DNA of 64,000 nt from Sulfurimonas sp. (GCA_030949825.1 JAUZSC010000008.1:236930-300929), one strand, 5' to 3'. Numbered from the stretch's first letter, positions 9,629 through 19,621 are shown. The notes: generated from the sequence alone by a model not told the origin. Numbers and translations are program-made.

Positions 9629-10562
9629 TCATTGATTTTCATTGTGTCTAAGATTAACTAAGTCTGTATCCGTTAATCCTGTAGTAATTTTTATGATGTC
9701 ACTGCTTACATTTTGTTCCAATAAACTCATAGCTATCTCTATCTTTTCTTGCTTTACACCTTCTTCAAGCCCTTGCTTATGCCCCTCTTTATGTCCCTCT
9801 TTATGTCCCTCTATTTTTCCCTCTATTTTTCCAATAACATAAGTACTCTCATAAACACTAGCTTCTCTTCTTTTATCTTCTTGTCTAGCGTCATAGGATA
9901 ACTTCTCTTTTACATCCATTTTTAAGTAGTCGAGTGTCTCTTTTGCTTTTAAGAGACCTTTTGCTTTTGGATTGTCTGGTATCTCTTCATTTTTTAAAAA
10001 GTTTATCCACTCATCTAAGGTATCTTTTGCTGTGTCATTAAAGTTTCTCACTTTAATAAGATAATACTCTGGATATATTTTTTCAACTTTGTCAGTTTTA
10101 TAAAGTTCTTTTTGTTTTTCATTGAGTTTTAGCTGTGTATGATTATGGAGCCCTATAAAGTTTGTTGTTCCTTTATAGATGTAGTCATCGCCATCACCAA
10201 AATCAAAGTATAAAATATTTATAGAGATAATTTTACTAATCTCCTTGTATTGAACACCCTCTTTGAGATGCTCTACGATAGCCTTGCTTGAAGCATATAA
10301 AATTCTTTGAAGATAATCTAGTTCTGCACTGTATTGAATCTCTATGAGTATTATCTCTTCATTTTGATTTTTAACTTTTATATCAAGTCTATTAAATTTG
10401 TCATCTCTTTGCTCTTGATTTGATTCACTTTCTAGTATCTCTAAAATAATTATATCTTCAAAAAGGAGTTCACTTAAAAAAACCTTCTAAGATTTCAAAG
10501 TTTGCTTTACTTCTTAGGATTCTTTTTATTGCCCAGTCGAATGAGATTAGTTTTCTTTGCAT
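9629..10562 (-). pseudogene. Rpn-family recombination-promoting nuclease / PD-(D/E)XK transposase-like protein, frameshifted
   Basis: MQRKLISFDWAIKRILRSKANFEILEGFF... hits TGA; the shifted frame continues ...LSELLFEDIIILEILESESNQEQRDDKFNRLDIKVKNQNEEIILIEIQ... to the annotated 140-aa ORF. Disruption at a 7-A run (10476-10482). Confidence 0.85.
9776..9831. repeat. 12-bp imperfect tandem repeats encoding K-E-G-H/K-I-E-G units
   Basis: Iterated ctctttatgtcc / ctctatttttcc units inside the Rpn-like gene. Confidence 0.75.
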
Positions 10563-10657
10563 TTTAGTTTTCCTTAATTAATAATTTCTAAAGTATGTGA
10601 TTTTATTTACATATAATACTATTAATTGCCTTTTAAGTAGAGTAAGCTTATGTTGAT

Positions 10658-11879
10658 TCAATAATAATACGCAATACTCAAAGCCATTCTTTGGTGTCTT
10701 CCTAAAAGTGCGTAGGCTGTTAGCTCTTTTTTTTGAGGGTTCAATATAATAATAATCAAGTGTTAATTTCAAAGACTCCCCAAGTCGAGTGTTTAGCTCA
10801 CCATAATAAGTCTGCTCGTCATACTCCAAATCATGTACAATGCCACCTACAAACTCTGTTGCATCTGCATTGTTTAAAGCATATCTCAAACCTACAAATA
10901 GATCATCTTGCATACTTTGGAAAAGTTCTAAATCTGTGTACTTATTATCTTCATATGTCGTGTATTTATAATACTCGTACAAAAAGCCAAGGGTTGAACC
11001 ATCTTCAAAGTCAGCAAATGCGTGTTCGACTCCTACTGCGATGTGGGAATAATCACTAATTAGCTCTGCATCATCCACAATGGCATACAGAGCTTCAAGC
11101 TTAAGCAATGTATTTCCAATAACAAGTGTATTATATGTCATAAATTTATCTACTATATATGCATTTTGAACATACGAAGTCGGTGCAGTTTGTGAAAAAT
11201 ATCTTTGGGAATCGTATCCATGCTCATATATAAAAGCAAAATCCAGAGCATACTCGGCATCTGTTGTACCGTTATATGAAAGATAAACTGAAGGCTGATT
11301 TTTATTTTTAGATGTTTTTAAGGTCTCATCATACAAAACTGCTTGGGGAAATACATAATATACATAAGGATAATTTGCCATTTTTTGATTTGGCTCATTT
11401 ACTTTTACTACAATCGATAGTTCTCCGCTATCTGTATAGTAGGAATACGAAGCATTCCAAACACCTAAGGGATTTGTAGCAAATAAATCATCCTGTAATT
11501 CATTAGGGTTAAATACATCAACGATATTTTCTAACTCTAAAGAACCCCAAAACCTTATACTTTTACCAATCTTTATACTTGAGTCTTCTAGCTCATACTT
11601 TAGATAAAGTTCATCAAGTCTTGCAAAAGTTCTTCCAGTATCCTCTACATCATTTAAAAAATCATGATAGGCGGCTTGTGCATACACCTTAGAAAATAGA
11701 CTTAAATCTTCTTTTGCATATTCTACTTCGAGTACTTGTTTGAGCGTAAATGAATTTGAATTTTTATTATCTTGCTGTGTTTTATACACTTGGGATTCTA
11801 AGTCAGCGTGTCCACTTACTTCAAAATCAGCGAACAAACAAGCAGATGCACCTAGAAGAAGCACAAGGAGGCGAATCAT
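10658..11879 (-). CDS. DUF1302-like outer-membrane beta-barrel protein, 3' end frameshifted
   Basis: Signal peptide and beta-barrel-like strands. Removing one A from an 8-A run (10727-10734) gives C-terminus ...EPSKKELTAYALLGRHQRMALSIAYYY*, a typical aromatic barrel terminus. The annotated frame instead runs to 10578. Confidence 0.75.
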
Positions 11880-12628
11880 TTTTTTAGATGTCTTTTGTGA
11901 AAATCTTTATTACTCAGTCCATTTTTTATTTTTTCTTTAGTCCATGTAAGAATCGTTGTTTTATCATTTTGAATATTTTTCATTCTTATCTTGCCTATCC
12001 GAGCGACTGAAGCAAACATCTTATAATCTTGGAAATATGCAGTTTTTAAAAGCTTCTTTTTACGGTCAAAATATTCTATTTTTTTGATTAAAAAGCTCTT
12101 AGCATCTACATAAGAGATTAATTGTGTATATCCAGAATACTTAGAAACGGGTGTACTCTGCGATATAAACACTTTTTCCCCATCAAGCGTGCCTTCTTTA
12201 GCCTCACCTTCATAAGTATACTTTTTTACATTAAAGGCACTGAGGTCTTCATAGGAAAATTCACTTCCCATAAAAGCACCTGACTTATTTTTTGACGCAA
12301 TTCTTTTTACGCGTTTAAGTGCTGGAAGGTACAACCATTGGTCATCGTCCTTGTCAATATGCTCATAACTTAAAAACTTTGTTCCCTTTACATCAGCCGG
12401 TGTTGAAAATTCCATTAATGATTTGTCCGCATCTTTGCCTTCAAGGACTTTCATATACATATGTCTCGTTTTTTCTTGTCCTCGTGCATTAATAAGTTGC
12501 ATCGTCATTATCGACACAGAATCTTCAAAACCACTCATAGCAGCATCGCTTTTTATAGCTACTTCGAGATTAGAAAGAGAAAATAAACTGGAATATAAGA
12601 ACAAAAGAAGTGTAATAGTTTTTAACAT
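11876..12628 (-). CDS. Outer membrane lipoprotein-sorting (LolA-like) protein
   Basis: Signal peptide; DDDQWLYLPALKRVKRIASKNKSGAFMGSEFSYEDLS signature of the MMPL-associated LolA-like family. Confidence 0.85.
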   Translation of the reverse strand: MLKTITLLLFLYSSLFSLSNLEVAIKSDAAMSGFEDSVSIMTMQLINARGQEKTRHMYMKVLEGKDADKSLMEFSTPADVKGTKFLSYEHIDKDDDQWLYLPALKRVKRIASKNKSGAFMGSEFSYEDLSAFNVKKYTYEGEAKEGTLDGEKVFISQSTPVSKYSGYTQLISYVDAKSFLIKKIEYFDRKKKLLKTAYFQDYKMFASVARIGKIRMKNIQNDKTTILTWTKEKIKNGLSNKDFHKRHLKK

Positions 12629-12715
12629 AAGTATGCCTTTATAGGGAAGAAAGAAAAATATGCATCACAAGAAGTAAAATTAAATCTTAGATCTTATGAC
12701 ACCTTCTCGTAGAGT

Positions 12716-13540
12716 CTAACGAACTTTAGCAGCCATTTCATCTTTTAAATCCAAATAGACTTTGGCATACATACCTGGGAAAATCATATCATTTGTTTTT
12801 TCAAAGTGAATACGGATTTTAAATGTATGCGACATAGGATTTGCACTAGGAACAATTGCTTTAATATATCCAGATGCTTTATAATCAAGTGAAGGAATAG
12901 TAATATCTACCACTTTATTATCGCGTACATATTTTAAATCAGATTCTGCAACTTCTGCTTGAATCTCTAAATGATCCATATCTACAATAATCATAGCAAG
13001 CATTCCGGGTCCAATCATATCTCCAACACGGATTCTCTTTTCTACTAGCACTCCATCATTAGGAGCAAGCATTTTTAGGTATCCTGCAATTGTAGTAAAT
13101 TGTTTTGCTTTTTCAGATGCTTCTTCAAGTGTTACCTGCATTGCTTCAACCATTCTGTCTGCATTATCAGCAAATTCATTTAAATCATCCATTCGTAATT
13201 TGAAGTCTTGTTTGTTTAATGACTTTCTTCTTCTTTTTAAATCTTGTTGATCTTTTTTAACACGATATGCACGCGTTTCAAAAGCTTCTAGCATAAGTCT
13301 TGCATGTGCAAGTGCTAAATCAGCCTGAGATTCCATGATATCAAATTCAGCAGATTCAAGTTCAAAAAGAACATCTTCTCGCTTCACTCTATCGCCAACT
13401 TCAAAATTAACTTTTTTAACATAACCCATATATCTTGCAGGTATCATTTTTTGGTTATTTGAAATAACTGTTCCCGTTAGCGTTAATTGCCCTCCAAAAA
13501 GAGAACCTGCCATTATCAATGCTAATACTATATACTTCAT
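12716..13540 (-). CDS. HlyD-family efflux RND periplasmic adaptor subunit
   Basis: Signal peptide, lipoyl-like GYVKKVNFEVGDRVKREDVLFEL, long helical hairpin, VLVEKRIRVGDMIGPG. Confidence 0.85.
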   Translation of the reverse strand: MKYIVLALIMAGSLFGGQLTLTGTVISNNQKMIPARYMGYVKKVNFEVGDRVKREDVLFELESAEFDIMESQADLALAHARLMLEAFETRAYRVKKDQQDLKRRRKSLNKQDFKLRMDDLNEFADNADRMVEAMQVTLEEASEKAKQFTTIAGYLKMLAPNDGVLVEKRIRVGDMIGPGMLAMIIVDMDHLEIQAEVAESDLKYVRDNKVVDITIPSLDYKASGYIKAIVPSANPMSHTFKIRIHFEKTNDMIFPGMYAKVYLDLKDEMAAKVR

Positions 13541-13549
13541 TTTTTTCCT

Positions 13550-13960
13550 TTACCAGTTTCTTGTTTTTCTGTGACATTTCATACATTGACCAAGTATCTT
13601 GTCATACGCTTGAATCGCTTGTTGAGAGTCACCACTTTTATATCTTTGTAAGATCGTTAAAGACTTTTGGTTGATTTTTTTAACTATCTTGTTTGTCATC
13701 TGAACCTTATTGTTCATGTAGCGCGCCATTACATCCGTTTCTTCAACTTCTTCTAAAGGTGGCTTTACTCTTTGGATTGCTTGCGTTAAGTGTTCGATAC
13801 CTTCAGAAATCGTATCGTAGTTATTGTAGAAAAAACCACTTTGTATAGTATTCATAGCGAATGCCATTTCGTGCATGTCATTGATTCTGTCTTGTTTTGT
13901 ATATGGTGCTGCAAATAAAGCAGTACCAGTAAGTATAATTAATACAATTATATTTTTCAT
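13550..13960 (-). CDS. Small periplasmic c-type cytochrome-like protein
   Basis: Signal peptide and single C-terminal CMKCH heme-binding motif. Confidence 0.7.
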   Translation of the reverse strand: MKNIIVLIILTGTALFAAPYTKQDRINDMHEMAFAMNTIQSGFFYNNYDTISEGIEHLTQAIQRVKPPLEEVEETDVMARYMNNKVQMTNKIVKKINQKSLTILQRYKSGDSQQAIQAYDKILGQCMKCHRKTRNW

Positions 13961-14147
13961 CTAGTTCCTTCTAATTCTAATGAGAAGTATTATATCAGAT
14001 AAAGCTTTTATTTCTTTAAGAGTATGCTATTTTCATATTTGATAAGTAAATATAATATATTTATATACTTTAAGTTATATAACAGTCTTTAGAGGTTATA
14101 ATTTCATCTAATACAAATTATAACAACAAAACTAAAGGAAATTACAA

Positions 14148-14954
14148 ATGAAAAAAATTATCGTAAGCTCAATAGCAGCTATCGCATTAACAACTAGTTT
14201 ATCAGCATCTGATTACAATGTAAATCAAACTATCAAAGATATCACGGCTACATTTACAGCAATGAGTACTGACGCTAAAGAAGCAATTCAATCTGCATTA
14301 AATGGCGGTGTTGAAGTTTCTAACTCTGGAGAAAGAACTACAACTTCTGTTTCTAACAACTCTAAGGATTCTTTAGTTAAAGTTTCTGATGACGCTAAAA
14401 CTGTTGAAGTTTCCACTGTTAAAAGTACTACTGATACAACTTCTGGTATCGCTAAAGATTTAAGAGATTCTACTATTGAAATCGCTGAAGATTCTAAAGA
14501 TACTGCATCTAACACAAGTAGAGATTTCAAAGATAGTTCAACTATGGCTACTAAAGATTTCAAAGACAGCGCTATTTCTTCTTCTAACAACTTAACGAGT
14601 TCAGTTTCTACTGTTTCTGGTCATGTTAATGACGCTACTAAATCAGTTTCTAGCAATGCTAACAACTCTACAAACACTATGAGTACTGATTCTAAAGAAA
14701 CTGTAACTAATGTTTCTAAAGACGCTTCTGCTTCTATGAATACTGCAACTACGAATGCTAACGATGCTGTTAAAACAGTTTCTACTAATGTTAATGACTC
14801 TGCTAAATCAATTGCTAAAGAAATGAGTTCAACTTCTAACACTGCAACTACGAACGCTGCTTCAGCTGTTAACACTGCAACGACTAACCTTAGTAATTCT
14901 GTAAACACTGTGTCTGCTAATACTACTGACGCTATTAACAACGCTAACAAATAG
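14148..14954 (+). CDS. Secreted 11-residue (hendecad) repeat protein, copy 1
   Basis: Signal peptide MKKIIVSSIAAIALTTSLSASD; most of the mature protein can be parsed as 11-aa units (ANDAVKTVSTN VNDSAKSIAKE MSSTSNTATTN AASAVNTATTN LSNSVNTVSAN). Confidence 0.85.
   Translation: MKKIIVSSIAAIALTTSLSASDYNVNQTIKDITATFTAMSTDAKEAIQSALNGGVEVSNSGERTTTSVSNNSKDSLVKVSDDAKTVEVSTVKSTTDTTSGIAKDLRDSTIEIAEDSKDTASNTSRDFKDSSTMATKDFKDSAISSSNNLTSSVSTVSGHVNDATKSVSSNANNSTNTMSTDSKETVTNVSKDASASMNTATTNANDAVKTVSTNVNDSAKSIAKEMSSTSNTATTNAASAVNTATTNLSNSVNTVSANTTDAINNANK
14328..14945. repeat. 618-bp direct repeat, copy 1 (identical to 15362..15979)
   Basis: Direct by-eye comparison; constant offset of 1034 nt at both ends. 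Confidence 0.92.
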
Positions 14955-14978
14955 TCACTCTCTAACAACATATTCATC

Positions 14979-15018
14979 AAGCACTCCACCTTTGGTGTGG
15001 TGCTTGCCCCTTTTTTTT
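14979..15018 (+). terminator. Rho-independent terminator after hendecad protein copy 1
   Basis: AAGCACTCCACC-TTT-GGTGTGGTGCTT hairpin followed by gcccc and 8 T. Confidence 0.85.
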
Positions 15019-15172
15019 ACTTCCTGTCACTGACTACAATAAACTCTATTAAAACATCAAAAACTTAAATTAATAAGCTTATATTATAATAATATAAATA
15101 TTAAGTTATAATTTATAGATATACTGTTATAATGTCACTTAACAATCAATTAACAAAAAAAAGGTAACAACA

Positions 15173-15985
15173 ATGAAAAAAATAATTACAAGCTCAATAG
15201 CAGCAATGGCACTAGTATCTTCTTTATCAGCATCTGATTTATCAGACTTCAGTTTTGGAGATATGTTTAAAGATATGAAAGAAAGCATTACATCAATGAG
15301 TTCTGACATGAAAGAAACTTCACAATCAGCAGTAACTGGTACAGTTGAAGTTTCTAAAGCCGGAGAAAGAACTACAACTTCTGTTTCTAACAACTCTAAG
15401 GATTCTTTAGTTAAAGTTTCTGATGACGCTAAAACTGTTGAAGTTTCCACTGTTAAAAGTACTACTGATACAACTTCTGGTATCGCTAAAGATTTAAGAG
15501 ATTCTACTATTGAAATCGCTGAAGATTCTAAAGATACTGCATCTAACACAAGTAGAGATTTCAAAGATAGTTCAACTATGGCTACTAAAGATTTCAAAGA
15601 CAGCGCTATTTCTTCTTCTAACAACTTAACGAGTTCAGTTTCTACTGTTTCTGGTCATGTTAATGACGCTACTAAATCAGTTTCTAGCAATGCTAACAAC
15701 TCTACAAACACTATGAGTACTGATTCTAAAGAAACTGTAACTAATGTTTCTAAAGACGCTTCTGCTTCTATGAATACTGCAACTACGAATGCTAACGATG
15801 CTGTTAAAACAGTTTCTACTAATGTTAATGACTCTGCTAAATCAATTGCTAAAGAAATGAGTTCAACTTCTAACACTGCAACTACGAACGCTGCTTCAGC
15901 TGTTAACACTGCAACGACTAACCTTAGTAATTCTGTAAACACTGTGTCTGCTAATACTACTGACGCTATTAACAACGCTTACTAA
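15173..15985 (+). CDS. Secreted 11-residue (hendecad) repeat protein, copy 2
   Basis: Signal peptide MKKIITSSIAAMALVSSLSASD with a different N-terminal segment, then a C-terminal ~206 aa identical to copy 1. Confidence 0.85.
   Translation: MKKIITSSIAAMALVSSLSASDLSDFSFGDMFKDMKESITSMSSDMKETSQSAVTGTVEVSKAGERTTTSVSNNSKDSLVKVSDDAKTVEVSTVKSTTDTTSGIAKDLRDSTIEIAEDSKDTASNTSRDFKDSSTMATKDFKDSAISSSNNLTSSVSTVSGHVNDATKSVSSNANNSTNTMSTDSKETVTNVSKDASASMNTATTNANDAVKTVSTNVNDSAKSIAKEMSSTSNTATTNAASAVNTATTNLSNSVNTVSANTTDAINNAY
15362..15979. repeat. 618-bp direct repeat, copy 2
   Basis: Identical to 14328..14945. Confidence 0.92.
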
Positions 15986-16003
15986 GTAACTTATTCATCT
16001 TAG

Positions 16004-16026
16004 GTACTACGCCTCGCGCGTAGTAC
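16004..16026 (+). terminator. Hairpin after hendecad protein copy 2
   Basis: GTACTACGC-CTCGC-GCGTAGTAC, 9-bp stem; weak U tract. Confidence 0.6.
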
Positions 16027-16290
16027 TTAAATCCCCTTTCTCTTATAAGATCCCCAACTCTAACTTAACATCAACACTTACTATAGACTTTATCCATGAC
16101 GGATTAAATAGAATATAAGCTAACTAATAAATGCCTGCACATAAAATCTTGTATTTTTCTATAACTCCTCCTACAAAGGAATAGCCAAATTCTACATAAG
16201 CCTATAAGACTTTTGTTTGCACTCAAACAGAATACACTTCCGATAATAATTGTTCTAGGAGAAGAAGATGAAGTGGAAGAAAACTAAAGC

Positions 16291-17985
16291 TTAGATAGCC
16301 TTAGTTTTATTTAGAAGGATTGGTACAAATAAAAGCGAAACAATAACTGCAGCAAAAGTTCCTGAAATCAAAGCAACTCCAAGTCCACCAAATACTGGGT
16401 CACCCGCAAGAAGGGCAGAACCTAAGATGATAGCGATAGCTGTTAGCATAATCGGTTTTGCTCGAGTTGCACTTGCAATTGCAAGTGCTCTTCTTTTTTC
16501 GATGCCTTTGTCTTTTATGAGACCCTGCGCAAAATCAATGAGTAAAAGTGAGTTTCGTGAACTAATCCCCATAAGTGCAATAAAGCCAATAAGCGATGTA
16601 GCAGTAAGAAAGAATGTCTCAGTCGTTACAAGATTAGCAACCCAGTGTCCAACTATAACACCAATGATAGAAAGGAAACTTCCTCCTAATACTATACCAC
16701 TTAGAGCAAATGATTTATAATATACAACTAACAACAAGAAGATAAGGATTAAAGCCGCGATAAAAGCCCCACCTAAATCTCTAAATGTATCAAGCGTAAC
16801 TTTCATTTCGCCATCAAATTTTAAGAGATATTTTTCACCACTTTTTTTATCAACAAGACTTAAGTCAAACATAGTTGTTGAGATACCAGGAGATTTGCTA
16901 ACTTCATATCTGTCAGCAAACTGTTCCATCATCGTTTCTCTCGCATCTAGGAGTGGATACACTTGAGATACTAAATCTGTTTCAGCAACAACATTTACCA
17001 TAGTCTTTAAGTTTTTATGATAAATCATAGGCACAGAAAGCTCTTCTTTAATCTCAACAACCTCCGTAAGAGGAATCATAATTCCACGCTGATTCATAAG
17101 GCTTAACTGACCTAGTTTATTTTTAAGCAATCTAAGTGTATTTTTTTCTATAGTTTGGCTCTCTTCACTTAAAGAAACAAAAATAGATACTTGGTCGTTA
17201 AGCTCTATCGTATTCTTAACAGCAACTCCCATACCTTCAAAAGCAAGATAAAGAATCTCGTTTATTTGTTTAGCTGTCAAACCACTTTGTGAGGCTTTTA
17301 TAGGGATTAGGCTCAGTGTATATTTTGTATGGCGCTCATCCGCCATAATATCAACATCAACAAGATCTTTTGTTTTTTGTAAAATATCTGCAACTTCTGC
17401 GGCAAGTACAATAGCTTTTCGGTTGTCCTTTCCATAAACTTCAACAACGATAGAAGCTAAAGTTGGAGGACCAGCTGGCATCTCAACGAGCTTAATAACA
17501 GTTCCTCTTACAATCGGTTTACATGCATCTAAAATAACAGATCTTAATCTATGTACCATGTTAAAAGATTTTTCATCACGCCCATGTTTATCACTAAGGT
17601 TGATTACAATCTCAGCATACTCAACACTTTGCTTCATACCACTTCCCTTTACAAGACCAGCATAATCTAGTGGAGAACCTTGCCCTAAGAAAACTTCCAT
17701 ATCAACAAACTCTTCTTCTTTTTTCATAATGTTAGTTACACATTCTGAGACAATTTTTGTTTGATGAATTGAGCTTCCCTTAGGAGTATCAACATATATT
17801 GTAAAAGTATTTGTACTCTTTCCTGGCAACATCTTCGCGAGGACTAATTTTGTTGGAAGCATTAAAATTGAACCGGCGAGTGCTGCAAAAATAAGTGCCA
17901 TTACCAATAAACTTTTAAATGGTACATCTAAAATTCCAAAAATAAAGTGTTCGAATCTAGTTCCCTTATGTTCTTTTTTACTCAT
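16291..17985 (-). CDS. RND efflux permease, C-terminal half (AcrB-type)
   Basis: Begins at second-repeat TM (FKSLLVMALIFAALAGSILMLP); SSRNSLLLIDFAQGLIKDKGIEKRRALAIASATRAKPIMLTAIAIILG. Confidence 0.85.
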   Translation of the reverse strand: MSKKEHKGTRFEHFIFGILDVPFKSLLVMALIFAALAGSILMLPTKLVLAKMLPGKSTNTFTIYVDTPKGSSIHQTKIVSECVTNIMKKEEEFVDMEVFLGQGSPLDYAGLVKGSGMKQSVEYAEIVINLSDKHGRDEKSFNMVHRLRSVILDACKPIVRGTVIKLVEMPAGPPTLASIVVEVYGKDNRKAIVLAAEVADILQKTKDLVDVDIMADERHTKYTLSLIPIKASQSGLTAKQINEILYLAFEGMGVAVKNTIELNDQVSIFVSLSEESQTIEKNTLRLLKNKLGQLSLMNQRGIMIPLTEVVEIKEELSVPMIYHKNLKTMVNVVAETDLVSQVYPLLDARETMMEQFADRYEVSKSPGISTTMFDLSLVDKKSGEKYLLKFDGEMKVTLDTFRDLGGAFIAALILIFLLLVVYYKSFALSGIVLGGSFLSIIGVIVGHWVANLVTTETFFLTATSLIGFIALMGISSRNSLLLIDFAQGLIKDKGIEKRRALAIASATRAKPIMLTAIAIILGSALLAGDPVFGGLGVALISGTFAAVIVSLLFVPILLNKTKAI

Positions 17986-19621
17986 TATTTTTCTCCTTCT
18001 TGTACTTTTTGAACTTCTTTAATTTTTTCTGTATCACAACACACAGCATGTCCATCAGTTTTCTTTATTTTTAATAATTTCTTACCTAAATAAGGAGTAA
18101 ATATATAGGCAATAAATAATGAAGCCAGTAGGGCAACAGGAACATTATAAGGAATAGGTTTCATAAACTCACCCATCATTCCACCAACAAATGCCATCGG
18201 CACCATCGTTAAAATAATGGCAAATGTAGCAACTGTAGTAGGTGCTCCAATCTCATCTGTAGCAGTAACGAGTAACTCATCCATATCTCTATCTTCGCTT
18301 CCATGTTGGTGCATATGTCTGTGAATATTTTCAATAACAATAATTGCAGCATCTACGAGTAAACCAAGTGAGAGTAAAAATGCGAAAAGCGTAATTCTAT
18401 TCATCGTTTGATCTGTCATATAAGCTATAAAAAGCGTAATCGATAAAATAGCTGGAACAGTAAATGTAACGATAAGCGATTCTCTCCAACCTAAAAAGAA
18501 CACAAGCATAACAGCAATAATTATAATCGTAATAACAAGGTGGTTCATCAGTTCATTAACCGCTTCGTTTGCTCGCTCACCATAGTTTCGAGTAATAATG
18601 CTACCAATACCCAGTTTTTCGAGTCTTTCTTTATTTTCTTCTAAGAGTTCTTTTACATCATCTGCTACAAAAACTGCATTTGTCCCTGCAAGTTTAGATA
18701 TTGCAAGTGTAATCTGCTCATATTCTAATTGATTTTTAAAAATGATACTTGCACTTTGTTTATTTTGAACATCAATAGAATCAGTTACGGTCGCGATATC
18801 TTTAAGATAAGTCGGACTTCCCATATACTGCGCAACTATAATATTTTCAACATCGCTAATAGAATCAATCGCATTTTTCATTCCAAATACCACAAGCTTA
18901 TTATCTTGTGTATTTAGCTTGACGCTTGGAACCCGAGTACCAATGGCTTGAATACCTTGAACAATTTGCCCTAAAGATAAATGGTAACCTCTAAGCTTTC
19001 CTAAATCAACTTCAACATTATACTGTTGTTTATGCGCACCTTTGAGCTCTGTTTTTGCCACATTATCTAAGGCACTTATATCTTTTTTTAAGATTTTCAA
19101 CCTCATGTAAAAAGCTAGGATAATCGAGCGTTTGATTTTTTTTGATAAAATGCTACACCTACGATAGGAATATCGATATCTATATCAAAGGGTCTCACAA
19201 GTGGTTGCATTACATTCTTTGGAAGCATGTCCATGTTTTGCATTACTTTGTCATAAAGCTTTAGATTAGAGCTTTCTCTATCTTGACCTATATAATACAT
19301 AACATTGATAATAGCTACATTATCTACACTCATAGCATATATGTTTTCAATACCTTTAATCTCTCTAAGTTTTTGCTCAAGTGGCTCAACTAGAATTTTT
19401 TCTATCTCTTTTGGTTTAAGTCCAGGAGCAGGTATAATTATAGTACCTCCACTTATCGAGATCTGTGGGTCTTCTTCACGAGGCATAACTTCTAAGGCTA
19501 TATAACCCATTGTAAATAAAAATACTGCCAACACAGCAGTAAGAGGACTATACAAAAAGGTCTTTGCCAAAGAACCTGCATAATCGCTAGTTTTAATATG
19601 CGATAAATCTTTTTCTTCCAT
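17985..19621 (-). CDS. RND efflux permease, N-terminal half, frameshifted
   Basis: ORFs 19115..19621 and 17985..19106 join when one A is removed from the 8-nt run at 19136-19143, giving ...GVAFYQKNQTLDYPSFLHEVENLKKDISALDNV... Confidence 0.85.

Noticed and set aside
9776-9831. Tandem 12-mers as a possible CRISPR array
   Set aside because: Contiguous in-frame repeats without spacers, encoding KEGH units typical of the Rpn/PD-(D/E)XK transposase-like family.
14288-15975. Long minus-strand ORFs antisense to the hendecad genes (14288-14590, 14621-14989, 15139-15624, 15655-15975)
   Set aside because: They are Leu/Val/Ser-rich mirror products of the biased, repetitive codons on the plus strand; the plus-strand genes have signal peptides, Shine-Dalgarno regions and terminators.
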